In this document: positions 1-10,973 of the stretch, in pieces
Layout of the letters: each line of letters starts with the position of its first letter
Position numbering within the stretch: position 1 is the stretch's first letter
Assembly: GCA_020849155.1 (NCBI GenBank)
Contig: JADLGU010000337.1
Span: 1-12,222 of the forward strand
Origin: Rhodocyclaceae bacterium
GTDB taxonomy: Bacteria; Pseudomonadota; Gammaproteobacteria; Burkholderiales; Rhodocyclaceae
Direction: 5' to 3'
DNA: 12,222 nt
The notes under the pieces: generated by a model
The model's input: only the letters and a program-made list of their open reading frames with translations
What the model was told of the DNA's origin: nothing
The model's database searches: none
Position numbers and translations under genes: made by a program

Positions 1-1
1 G

Positions 2-49
2 AACGTCTCGCGGCCCGTGGTCGTTTCGGACATCGTGCGCACGCCCTGA
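2..49 (+). CDS. C-terminal end of an upstream gene (partial)
   Basis: A frame open from the window edge ends in TGA at 47-49 and would encode the tail NVSRPVVVSDIVRTP. The stop lies one base before the TTG start of dprA, which suggests a co-transcribed and perhaps translationally coupled neighbour. In many beta- and gammaproteobacteria the gene before dprA encodes a LysM-domain envelope protein, so that is a possible identity by position only. Fifteen residues are too few to identify a family, and the frame could also be open by chance. Confidence 0.35.
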   Translation, partial: NVSRPVVVSDIVRTP

Positions 50-50
50 G

Positions 51-1142
51 TTGAGCGAGCAAAGCGAACTCGCCGCCTGGCTGCGCCTGACGCTCACGCC
101 GGGCATCGGCGGCGAGACGCAGCGCAAACTGCTCAAGGCCTTCGGGCCGCCCTCCAACCTCTTCAGCACTTCCGCCACCGGACTGGCGCGCGTCCTGCCG
201 CCGGGCGAGGCCGAACGCCTGCTCGGCCACGATGCCGCTTCCGCAATCGACGCCGCCCTAGCCTGGAGCCGGCAAGCCGGCAACCGCATCCTGACCCTGG
301 CCGATGCCGACTATCCGCAACGCCTGCTCGACACCGCCGACCCGCCTTCCGTCCTCTACGCCAAGGGCCGCGCCGAACTGCTCAACCAGCCTGCCCTGGC
401 GGTGGTCGGTTCGCGCAACGCCACGCCGCAGGGCGCCGCCAACGCCGAGGCCTTCGCCGCGGCACTGGCCGATGCCGGTCTGACCATCGTCAGCGGGCTG
501 GCGCTGGGCATCGACGCGGCGGCGCATCGCGGCGGGCTGCGCGGCCCGGGCTCGACCGTCGCGGTGATCGGCACCGGCATCGATCGGGTCTATCCGGCGC
601 GCAACCGGGACCTGGCGCGGGAGATCGCCGAACGCGGGGTTGTCGTCAGCGAGTTTCCGCTCGGAACGCCGGCGCTGAAGGAAAATTTTCCGCGCCGCAA
701 CCGGCTGATCGCCGGGCTGGCGCTCGGCTGCCTGGTGGTCGAGGCCGCCGAACGCAGCGGCTCGCTGATCACCGCCCGTCTGGCAGGCGAACAGGGCCGC
801 GATGTTTTCGCCATTCCCGGCTCGATCCACTCGCCGCTGTCGAAGGGCTGCCACAAGCTCATCAAGCAGGGCGCCAAGCTGGTCGACGACGTCCTCGACA
901 TTCTCGAGGAAACGGGCTTCGCCGTATCGGGCAGACCGACTTTTCCGCCGGCGCGGCGCGACGCCAAGGCCGCCGACGCGGCCTTGCTGGCCCAGCTCGG
1001 CCACGATCCCTGCGATATCGACACGCTGTGCGCCCGCTCCGGCTTGACGGCGGAGAAGCTATACGCCATTCTGTTGCAACTGGAGCTGGACGGCCGGATC
1101 GCCAGCCTGCCGGGAGGACGATACCAGCGCATCGGCCCATGA
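51..1142 (+). CDS. dprA: DNA-processing protein DprA (Smf)
   Basis: DprA binds incoming single-stranded DNA in the cytoplasm during natural transformation, protects it and loads RecA onto it. The 363-residue protein has the full family layout: a helical N-terminal region (about 1-100), the Rossmann-like core (about 105-290) and a C-terminal winged-helix domain (about 305-360, ending LPGGRYQRIG). Core motifs are visible: GSRNAT at 120-125, SGLALGIDAAAH at 148-159, FPRRNR at 213-218, SGSL at 236-239 and GEQGRDVFAIPG at 246-257. The chosen start is TTG at 51, one base after the preceding stop. No ATG or GTG lies in frame upstream within the window and no clear Shine-Dalgarno is seen, so translational coupling is likely. 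The stop overlaps a possible ATG at 1139 for smg. DprA also occurs in species not known to be competent, so the gene alone does not prove transformation. Confidence 0.96.
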   Translation: MSEQSELAAWLRLTLTPGIGGETQRKLLKAFGPPSNLFSTSATGLARVLPPGEAERLLGHDAASAIDAALAWSRQAGNRILTLADADYPQRLLDTADPPSVLYAKGRAELLNQPALAVVGSRNATPQGAANAEAFAAALADAGLTIVSGLALGIDAAAHRGGLRGPGSTVAVIGTGIDRVYPARNRDLAREIAERGVVVSEFPLGTPALKENFPRRNRLIAGLALGCLVVEAAERSGSLITARLAGEQGRDVFAIPGSIHSPLSKGCHKLIKQGAKLVDDVLDILEETGFAVSGRPTFPPARRDAKAADAALLAQLGHDPCDIDTLCARSGLTAEKLYAILLQLELDGRIASLPGGRYQRIGP

Positions 1143-1162
1143 ACAGACGACACGACGCCGCC

Positions 1163-1621
1163 ATGTTCGACATACTTGTCTATCTATTCGAGAATTTCTT
1201 CCACGCCGACGCCTGTCCCGAACCCGAGCAACTCGCCCTGAAGCTTTCCGCCGCCGGCTTCGAGGACGAAGAGATCAGCGAAGCCCTGCAGTGGCTCGAC
1301 GGCCTGCAGGTGGTCGGCAGCGACAGCCTGCCGGCGATCGGCGCCGACAACCGCTCGGTGCGCTGCTACGGCGCCGAGGAGGCCGCCAAACTGGAAACGG
1401 AATGCCGCGGCTTCCTGGCTTTCCTGGAAAGCGCCGGCGTGCTCAACCCGCTGACGCGCGAGCTGATCCTCGAGCGGGCCATGGCCCTGTCCGATCACAC
1501 GGTGTCGCTTTCCAAGCTGAAGATCATCGTCCTGATGGTGCTGTGGAACCAGCATCAGGCGATGGACACCCTGATCCTGGAAGAACTGCTTTCCGGCAGC
1601 GAGTCGCGCTACCTGCATTGA
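1163..1621 (+). CDS. smg: Smg family protein (DUF494)
   Basis: This 152-residue protein belongs to the Smg/DUF494 family, whose biochemical function is unknown. Recognition rests on the N-terminus MFDILVYLFENFF, the central CRGFLAFLE segment (about 81-89) and the hydrophobic LKIIVLMVLWN stretch (about 119-129), all matching the E. coli Smg pattern and length. It sits between dprA and a topoisomerase gene, an arrangement widespread in proteobacteria. I chose ATG 1163 because family members begin at MFD. An in-frame ATG at 1139 would add eight residues (MNRRHDAA) and overlap the dprA stop as ATGA, which would favour coupled translation. Neither start has a well-placed Shine-Dalgarno; GGGAGGA at 1112-1118 is about 20 bases before the upstream ATG. 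Confidence 0.93.
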   Translation: MFDILVYLFENFFHADACPEPEQLALKLSAAGFEDEEISEALQWLDGLQVVGSDSLPAIGADNRSVRCYGAEEAAKLETECRGFLAFLESAGVLNPLTRELILERAMALSDHTVSLSKLKIIVLMVLWNQHQAMDTLILEELLSGSESRYLH

Positions 1622-1638
1622 GCGCCCACCGATCCGGC

Positions 1639-1667
1639 TTGCCAGTCCGCGGCGCAGTCCTTATCAT
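1639..1667 (+). promoter_or_regulatory. Predicted sigma-70 promoter for topB
   Basis: TTGCCA at 1639-1644 (5 of 6 to the -35 consensus) is followed after exactly 17 bases by TATCAT at 1662-1667 (5 of 6 to the -10 consensus). It lies in the 97-base gap between smg and the topoisomerase gene, so the topoisomerase can probably be expressed independently of dprA-smg. The start would be near 1674, giving a leader of about 45 bases. No terminator hairpin is seen after smg, so read-through from upstream is also likely. Confidence 0.6.
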
Positions 1668-1718
1668 CCCGCCCTTTGCACGCCTTGACGGTCGCGCCCG
1701 TTCACGCCGCCGGAACCC

Positions 1719-4271
<2,553 letters not shown>

Positions 4272-4909
4272 TCAGGCTGAGTCGCCGACGAAAGGATTGC
4301 TTTCCCGCTCGTCGCCGAAGGTGGACAACGGCCCGTGGCCGGGAATAAACGTGACGTCATTGCCCAGCGGCCACAGCTTCTGCCGGATCGAGCGGATCAG
4401 CGTATCGTAGTCGCCGCGCGGGAAATCGGTGCGGCCGATGGAGCCCTGGAACAGCACGTCTCCCACCACCGCGATTCGCGACGCCCGCTCGAAGAAGACG
4501 ACATGGCCCGGGGTGTGGCCCGGCGTGTGAATGACCTCCAGCCTGACCTCGCCGAATTCAACGGCATCGCCGTCCTCGAGCCAGCGGTCCGGCACGAAGG
4601 CCTCGGCGCGCGGGAAGCCGAACATCTGGCTTTGCTGCGGCAGCTGCTCGATCCAGAAGGACTCCTCGCGTTGTGGCCCCTCTATCAGCACGCCCAGCCT
4701 GCGTTTGAGCTCGGCGGTGCCGCCGGCGTGATCGATATGCCCATGCGTCAGCAGGATCTTGTCCACCGTGACGCCGAAGCGCGCCACGGCCGCTTGGATG
4801 GCGTCGAGATCGCCGCCGGGATCGACCACCGCCCCCTTCATGGTCCGCGCGCACCACAGCAGCGAGCAGTTCTGCTGGAACGGCGTGACGGGAATGACGC
4901 GGAACTGCA

Positions 4910-4910
<1 letters not shown>
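4272..4910 (-). CDS. ycbL: MBL-fold metallo-hydrolase, YcbL/glyoxalase II-like
   Basis: This 212-residue cytoplasmic protein of the metallo-beta-lactamase fold closely resembles enterobacterial YcbL, a type II glyoxalase-like thioester hydrolase. It begins MQFRVIPVTPFQQNCSLLWC and carries the metal-binding motif THGHIDH (H56, H58, D60, H61), then H132 or H136 in HTPGHTPGH, D151 in VVGDVLF and H192 in IPGHGPLS. These supply the usual binuclear metal ligands. YcbL-like proteins lack the long C-terminal substrate-binding domain of classical glyoxalase II, and so does this one, so the physiological substrate is uncertain. The ATG at 4910-4908 overlaps the gyrB stop by one base (TGATG), which indicates coupled translation at the end of the dnaA-dnaN-gyrB run. 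An earlier in-frame start inside gyrB is possible but would lose the family N-terminus. The stop abuts the topoisomerase stop tail to tail. Confidence 0.93.
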
Positions 4911-7342
<2,432 letters not shown>

Positions 7343-7348
7343 ATCTTG

Positions 7349-7354
7349 CTCCCT
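7349..7354 (-). promoter_or_regulatory. Ribosome binding site deciding the TTG start of gyrB
   Basis: On the minus strand AGGGAG (7354-7349) stands six bases before the TTG at 7342-7340, in the 17-base dnaN-gyrB gap. The spacing is near ideal and no other start codon near the family N-terminus has such a site, so it fixes the TTG start. Confidence 0.75.
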
Positions 7355-7359
7355 TTGCT

Positions 7360-8466
7360 TCAGATGCGCATCGGCATCACGACGTACTTGAATCGTTCAT
7401 TGCCGGGCAGGGTGATGAGGGCGCTCGAATTCGCGTCTGCCAGGCGGATTTCGACGTTTTCGATGGATACGTTGTTCAGGACATCGAGCAGGTAGGTGAC
7501 GTTGAAGCCGATATCCAGCGCCTCGGCGTCATAGCTGATCTCGATTTCCTCCTGGGCCTCTTCCTGGTCGGCGTTGTTGCTGATGATTTTCATGCTGCCC
7601 GGCGCCAGTACCAGGCGGACACCGCGAAACTTTTCATTGGTCAGTATCGCCGCCCGATGCAGCGATTGCAGCAACATCGTGCGCGGAAGCGTGATCACCT
7701 TGTTGTGGCTCTGGGGGATCACCCTCTCATAGTCCGGAAATTTTCCGTCGATCAGCTTGGAGACGAGTTCGATGTCGCCGAAGCGGAACTGGGACTGGTT
7801 CGGCGACAGGCGGATATCCAGCACATCGTCATTATCCGACAGCAAGCGGGAGAGCTCCAGGATCGTCTTGCGCGGAAGGATGACCTCGGTGCGCGGTTGG
7901 GTTTCCCCGATCTGTTCGCTGGCATAGGCCAGGCGATGACCATCCGTTGCCACCACCCGCACCTCGTTTCCGGTTACCACCAGTAACAGGCCGTTGAGAT
8001 AGTAGCGGATGTCCTGCTGGGCCATCGCATACTGCACCAGGCCGATGAGTCGCTTGAACTGCTTTTGGGTAAGCTGCAGCCGCACCTGCTCGCTTTCCGC
8101 CTGTGACATGCGCGGATAATCCTCAGCCGGCAAAGTCTGCAGGTTGAAGCGGCTCTTGCCGGCCTTCACCTGCAATCTTTTTTCGGACAATTCCAGGCTC
8201 ACTTCTGCGCTTTCGGGCAGAGAACGCAGAATGTCCTGGAGCTTTCTGGCGCCCACCGTGACGGCGGTTTTATCGGCACCCGCCGCTCCTGCCGTATGCG
8301 TACGGATCTGAATCTCGATGTCGGTCGCCAGCCAAGTGAGCAGGTCGCCACTCTTCTCGATCAGCACGTTCGAAAGAATCGGCAGGGTATGGCGCTTTTC
8401 GACAATGCCGCAGACAGATTGAAGCGGTGTCAGGATGTTGTCGCGTTTCGTTTTAATAAGGAGCAT
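7360..8466 (-). CDS. dnaN: DNA polymerase III beta sliding clamp
   Basis: DnaN forms the dimeric ring that tethers DNA polymerase III and other clamp-binding proteins to DNA. The 368 residues match the family length of about 366 and hold its three similar clamp domains (about 1-120, 128-245 and 248-368). Landmarks are KRHTLPILSNVL (24-35), ATDGHRLAY (173-181) and the C-terminal VVMPMRI (362-368); the last two help form the cleft that binds clamp-interacting peptides. The ATG at 8466-8464 has GGAGA seven bases upstream (8478-8474). The gene lies 190 bases downstream of dnaA, and that spacer holds DnaA boxes, so DnaA may influence dnaN expression. Confidence 0.98.
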   Translation of the reverse strand: MLLIKTKRDNILTPLQSVCGIVEKRHTLPILSNVLIEKSGDLLTWLATDIEIQIRTHTAGAAGADKTAVTVGARKLQDILRSLPESAEVSLELSEKRLQVKAGKSRFNLQTLPAEDYPRMSQAESEQVRLQLTQKQFKRLIGLVQYAMAQQDIRYYLNGLLLVVTGNEVRVVATDGHRLAYASEQIGETQPRTEVILPRKTILELSRLLSDNDDVLDIRLSPNQSQFRFGDIELVSKLIDGKFPDYERVIPQSHNKVITLPRTMLLQSLHRAAILTNEKFRGVRLVLAPGSMKIISNNADQEEAQEEIEISYDAEALDIGFNVTYLLDVLNNVSIENVEIRLADANSSALITLPGNERFKYVVMPMRI

Positions 8467-8517
8467 ATATAAATCTCCAACTAGTTATTAGTACACCGTC
8501 AAAACCTGTGATCAACA

Positions 8518-8560
8518 TAAAAAAAGTAATAAAAAACATCAAGTTAAATACTTAATAAAG
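8518..8560. other. AT-rich stretch, candidate DNA unwinding element
   Basis: By hand count 37 of 43 bases are A or T, the most extreme composition I see in the window. It has A runs on the plus strand and lies between the dnaN start and the DnaA boxes at 8607-8639, the usual relation of an unwinding element to boxes. It also lies in the dnaN leader and could simply hold promoter elements. Confidence 0.4.
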
Positions 8561-8606
8561 CTTTGGACAAGTCAGTTGTAAAACATGAAGAAAATGTAGA
8601 TGAAAT

Positions 8607-8615
8607 TTATCAACA
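8607..8615 (+). promoter_or_regulatory. DnaA box, one mismatch
   Basis: TTATCAACA differs from TTATCCACA only at position 6. It is in the same orientation as the perfect box at 8631-8639, with the two starts 24 bases apart (a little over two helical turns), which would place two DnaA molecules on roughly the same face. Confidence 0.55.
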
Positions 8616-8630
8616 GGCTGTTTTTCTTTG

Positions 8631-8639
8631 TTATCCACA
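8631..8639 (+). promoter_or_regulatory. DnaA box, perfect consensus
   Basis: TTATCCACA is an exact match to the high-affinity DnaA box. It lies just past the dnaA stop, in the non-coding spacer before dnaN, preceded by a T-rich run. Confidence 0.8.
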
Positions 8640-8656
8640 AATTATCACCAGCTTGT

Positions 8657-10039
8657 TCAGCCTTTTAATACCTGTGTCAGCACCAGTAAGTCATGGTTGA
8701 TGGTGGTATCTTTCAAGCGCAGGTCGGAAATGGTCCGGCAGGCATGAAGGACCGTAGTATGGTCTCGCCCACCGAAGGCTTCGCCGATAGCTGGAAGACT
8801 GGCCGGCGTCAATTCCTTCGCCAGCCACATGGCAACCTGGCGAGGCCGGGCAACAATCCGCGTCCGTTTCTTGGAATGCATGTCCGATACTTTGATTTTG
8901 TAGTATTCGGCGACGGTCTTCTGGATGGACTCGAAGGTGATCTGGCGGTTATGGGCGCCCAGCAAATCCTTGAGGGCTTCCTTGGCGACTTCCAGGTTGA
9001 TTTCCCGGCCGTGGAAGCGGGCGAAGGCGAGGACCTTTTTCAGGGCGCCTTCCAGTTCGCGCACATTGGAACGCAAATGTTTGGCGATTAGGAAAGAAAC
9101 ATCCTCGCCGACCTCGATCTGCTCGGCCTCGGCCTTTTTCTTTAGGATGGCGACCCGCATCTCCAACTCCGGCGGCTCGATGGCTACCGTCAGGCCCCAA
9201 TCGAAGCGCGATATCAGGCGGTCTTCCAGCCCGGTGATGTCCTTGGGATAGGTGTCGCAGGTAATGACGATCTGTTTCTTGGCTTCGATGAGAGCGTTGA
9301 AAGCATAGAAGAATTCCTCCTGGGTCCGGTTCTTGTTGTTGAAGAACTGGATGTCATCGATCAGCAGCAGGTCGAGCGAGCGGTAATAGCGCTTGAAGAT
9401 GTCGAAGGATTTCTGCTGATAGGCCCGAACGACGTCGGCATAGTAGTCCTCGGCATGGACGTAACGGATAACCTTCTCAGGATTCTGGCGGAAGACCTCA
9501 TTACCGAGCGCGTGAATGAGGTGGGTCTTGCCCAGGCCCACGCCGCCATAAACGAACAGGGGGTTGTAGGACGTGCCGGGATTCAGTGCTACCTGATAGG
9601 CTGCCGCGCGTGCCAGATCGTTGGCGCGACCGGTGACCAGGGCATCGAAAGTAAAGGCAGGATTGAGACGGGTCTTCTCGTATTGTGCGTCGGGTGCGGC
9701 CTGGCCATGCGCGACGATGTTGTTCCGGGGCGGCGCGATGGCCGGCACCTTGACCGTGTGAGCCGCAGAGACAGGTGTGGGGCCGCCTTCCGGCGCTTCC
9801 GGCAAATTAATGGAGATCTGGATCGGTTCAGCGAAGAATTGCTTGGCCATGTCCTCCAGGCGTCGCAAATAGCGCTCGCGAACCCACTGCAGGACGAAGC
9901 GATTGGGGGCGACCAGCCTCAGATCATGGCCCGCGACATCGCCATCCTCCATGCGCAAGGCCTTGATCCAGGTATTGAATTGCTGGGGCGGTAGTTCCTG
10001 CTCGAGTTTTTGCAGGCAGGATGACCAAAAAGCATTCAT
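8657..10039 (-). CDS. dnaA: Chromosomal replication initiator DnaA
   Basis: DnaA binds 9-base boxes at oriC, oligomerises with ATP, opens the duplex and helps load the DnaB helicase; it also regulates transcription. The 460 residues show all four domains: domain I (about 1-80, LEQELPPQQFNTWIKALR), a short Pro-rich linker (about 81-120), the AAA+ core (about 125-340) and the DNA-binding domain IV (about 365-460). Walker A is GGVGLGKTH (165-173), Walker B LLLIDDIQF (224-232), the arginine finger R278 in SRFDWG and sensor II R327 in SNVRELEGA. The box-reading signature GRDHTTVLHACRT is at 424-436. ATG 10039-10037 fits the family N-terminus; its ribosome site is weak (AAAGA directly before it). 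The gene diverges from rpmH, and a DnaA box overlaps one possible promoter, consistent with the autoregulation known for this family. Confidence 0.98.
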   Translation of the reverse strand: MNAFWSSCLQKLEQELPPQQFNTWIKALRMEDGDVAGHDLRLVAPNRFVLQWVRERYLRRLEDMAKQFFAEPIQISINLPEAPEGGPTPVSAAHTVKVPAIAPPRNNIVAHGQAAPDAQYEKTRLNPAFTFDALVTGRANDLARAAAYQVALNPGTSYNPLFVYGGVGLGKTHLIHALGNEVFRQNPEKVIRYVHAEDYYADVVRAYQQKSFDIFKRYYRSLDLLLIDDIQFFNNKNRTQEEFFYAFNALIEAKKQIVITCDTYPKDITGLEDRLISRFDWGLTVAIEPPELEMRVAILKKKAEAEQIEVGEDVSFLIAKHLRSNVRELEGALKKVLAFARFHGREINLEVAKEALKDLLGAHNRQITFESIQKTVAEYYKIKVSDMHSKKRTRIVARPRQVAMWLAKELTPASLPAIGEAFGGRDHTTVLHACRTISDLRLKDTTINHDLLVLTQVLKG

Positions 10040-10086
10040 TCTTTGATGACTTGGCAGTAGCCTATGAGTTATTTAATATTTTGATT

Positions 10087-10092
10087 ATTATA
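10087..10092 (-). promoter_or_regulatory. Possible -10 element of a dnaA promoter
   Basis: On the minus strand TATAAT (10092-10087) is a perfect -10 hexamer about 48 bases before the dnaA start. No good -35 is found 16-18 bases upstream (the sequence there is CCTCT-like) and there is no extended -10 TGN, so it may be weak, activator-dependent or a chance match in AT-rich DNA. Confidence 0.4.
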
Positions 10093-10140
10093 GATTTATT
10101 AGCTGGCAGAGAGGCCCGCCGCCAGCATTTAGAATGGCGA

Positions 10141-10170
10141 ATTCTAGCGCTATTCTGGAAGAGTTATCCA
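10141..10170 (-). promoter_or_regulatory. Possible DnaA-controlled promoter of dnaA
   Basis: On the minus strand TGGATA (10170-10165; 4 of 6 to the -35) is followed after 18 bases by TAGAAT (10146-10141; 5 of 6 to the -10). The -35 falls inside the perfect DnaA box at 10164-10172, so bound DnaA would block RNA polymerase. This matches the autorepression known for dnaA, but the promoter itself is only a prediction. Confidence 0.35.
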
Positions 10171-10172
10171 CA
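10164..10172 (+). promoter_or_regulatory. DnaA box, perfect consensus
   Basis: TTATCCACA occurs once in the 214-base dnaA-rpmH spacer. It could serve dnaA autoregulation, an origin, or both. It is also about 20 bases upstream of the -35 of the rpmH promoter, so DnaA could affect both divergent operons. Apart from the predicted promoters and this box I see nothing else defined in 10040-10253. Confidence 0.75.
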
Positions 10173-10179
10173 GGCCGCC

Positions 10180-10221
10180 AAAAAAAATGGCCTTGACAAA
10201 TCCATAATGAAAAGATGTAAT
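10180..10221 (+). promoter_or_regulatory. Predicted strong promoter of rpmH-rnpA-yidD-yidC, with A-tract
   Basis: A perfect TTGACA (10193-10198), a 17-base spacer and TGTAAT (10216-10221; 5 of 6) make the best sigma-70 promoter in the window. An eight-base A tract at 10180-10187 lies just upstream, around -41 to -48 from the expected start near 10228, where an UP element contacts the polymerase alpha subunit. High expression suits a ribosomal protein operon. The leader would be about 26 bases. Confidence 0.75.
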
Positions 10222-10253
10222 TACGCGTTTAGCTTTCAGCACACACGGTAGCC

Positions 10254-10388
10254 ATGAAACGCACATATCAACCCTCCGTAGTCCGGCGCAAACGCACCCA
10301 TGGTTTCCTTGTCCGCATGCGTACGCGCGGCGGTCGTGCGGTCATCCGCGCTCGTCGCGCCAAAGGACGGGCACGTCTAGGCGTCTGA
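10254..10388 (+). CDS. rpmH: 50S ribosomal protein L34
   Basis: L34 is a small, very basic protein of the large ribosomal subunit. Translation from ATG 10254 gives 44 residues beginning MKRTYQPSVVRRKRTHGFL, containing RMRTRGGRAVIRARRAKGR and ending RLGV, the standard family length and sequence. It is first in its operon, directly behind the predicted strong promoter and divergent from dnaA, its classical position. The ribosome site is weak (GGTAG close to the start). The rnpA start follows one base after the stop, as is usual for this pair. Confidence 0.98.
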   Translation: MKRTYQPSVVRRKRTHGFLVRMRTRGGRAVIRARRAKGRARLGV

Positions 10389-10389
10389 A

Positions 10390-10746
10390 GTGACGGCGGC
10401 GGGCGTCGGCCTCGGCTTCCGCGACGAACATCGATTGCGCAAAACGGATGAGTTTTCATCCGTTTTTGCTTTTCGCCGGTCTCTTCGCGGCAGACACTTC
10501 GATCTGTTGTACCGACCGGGTTCCGCCGCCACGGCGCGGATCGGCATGATCGTCGCAAAAAAGCACGTTCGCTCGGCGGTGAACCGCAATCTGGTGCGGC
10601 GCATTGTGCGAGAATCCTTCCGCCTGATTCGCGCCCACCTTCCGAAAATGGATATCGTGGTGCGTGTTTCGACCCGGCTGGAGCGACCGGATCGACGCGT
10701 CTTGCGGGGCGAAATCGACGAGCTGTTGGCTCGCCTGACACAATGA
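10390..10746 (+). CDS. rnpA: Ribonuclease P protein component
   Basis: RnpA is the basic protein subunit that assists the RNase P RNA in trimming the 5' leader from pre-tRNA. The 118-residue protein has the N-terminal FRDEHRLRKTDEFSSVF segment (10-26) and the signature helix around AKKHVRSAVNRNLVRRIVRESFR (K57, K58, N65, R66, R70, R71, R74), which forms the RNR RNA-binding motif. I used GTG 10390, one base after the rpmH stop, with AGG at 10379-10381 inside the end of rpmH as a weak ribosome site. No ATG lies early enough to keep the family N-terminus. Its stop overlaps the yidD start (ATGA). The RNase P RNA gene is not in the window. Confidence 0.96.
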   Translation: MTAAGVGLGFRDEHRLRKTDEFSSVFAFRRSLRGRHFDLLYRPGSAATARIGMIVAKKHVRSAVNRNLVRRIVRESFRLIRAHLPKMDIVVRVSTRLERPDRRVLRGEIDELLARLTQ

Positions 10747-10952
10747 AAATGCTGCTGGTATCCCTTGTGCGCCTCTACCGCCTGGCGATCAGTCCCCTGT
10801 TGGGCAGGAGTTGCCGTTTTCATCCAAGCTGCTCCGAGTACGCCATCGAAGCGCTCGAGAGGCATGGCGGATGCAAGGGTTCCTGGTTGGCTGCCAAACG
10901 CGTTTCCCGCTGCCACCCATGGCATCCCGGTGGATACGATCCCGTACCCTGA
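10743..10952 (+). CDS. yidD: Membrane protein insertion efficiency factor YidD
   Basis: YidD is a small peripheral inner-membrane protein that improves YidC-dependent insertion of membrane proteins. The 69-residue product has an amphipathic N-terminus (LLVSLVRLYRLAISPLLG) and the conserved CRFHPSCSEYAIEAL (24-38) and RCHPWHPGGYDPVP (56-69), with cysteines at 24, 30, 44 and 57. Its ATG overlaps the rnpA stop by four bases (ATGA) and no separate ribosome site is seen, so translation is probably coupled. It sits between rnpA and yidC, its usual place. The protein is slightly shorter than many homologues because it ends right after the last motif. Confidence 0.96.
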   Translation: MKMLLVSLVRLYRLAISPLLGRSCRFHPSCSEYAIEALERHGGCKGSWLAAKRVSRCHPWHPGGYDPVP

Positions 10953-10973
10953 GCCTTTCCTGAAAGCCGATTG

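Larger units (their letters stand above)
8467..8656. other. oriC: dnaA-dnaN intergenic region, candidate oriC
   Basis: This 190-base non-coding spacer is very AT-rich compared with the flanking genes. It contains a perfect DnaA box (8631-8639), a one-mismatch box (8607-8615), a two-mismatch box TGATCAACA (8509-8517), further weak matches (TTATCACCA at 8642-8650) and an AT stretch (8518-8560) that could be the unwinding element. TATCAACAGGCTG at 8608-8620 is one mismatch from the IHF consensus WATCAANNNNTTR. The dnaA-dnaN spacer is a known oriC site in some bacteria, but in several proteobacteria oriC lies between rpmH and dnaA, and that spacer also has a perfect box here. This is therefore a candidate, possibly one half of a bipartite origin. 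Confidence 0.5.

Noticed and set aside
4329..4341. Hairpin CGGCC-CGT-GGCCG near the topB/hydrolase junction as a terminator
   Set aside because: Only five base pairs, no T tract on either strand, and it encodes the conserved PGHGP motif of the hydrolase.
8514..8542. Possible dnaN promoter on the minus strand (TTGATG, 17 bases, TATGTT)
   Set aside because: Only 4 of 6 matches in each hexamer within very AT-rich DNA, where such hits are expected by chance; not strong enough to list as a feature.
10174..10192. GGCC...A8...GGCC inverted arrangement as a terminator for dnaA-side transcription
   Set aside because: The stem is only about four base pairs and most of the A tract would form the loop; its position fits an UP element of the rpmH promoter better.
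10021..10251. 76-codon plus-strand open frame across the dnaA-rpmH spacer
   Set aside because: It overlaps the dnaA start, the DnaA box and the rpmH promoter, has no clear ribosome site and has no family resemblance; it is an AT-rich regulatory spacer.
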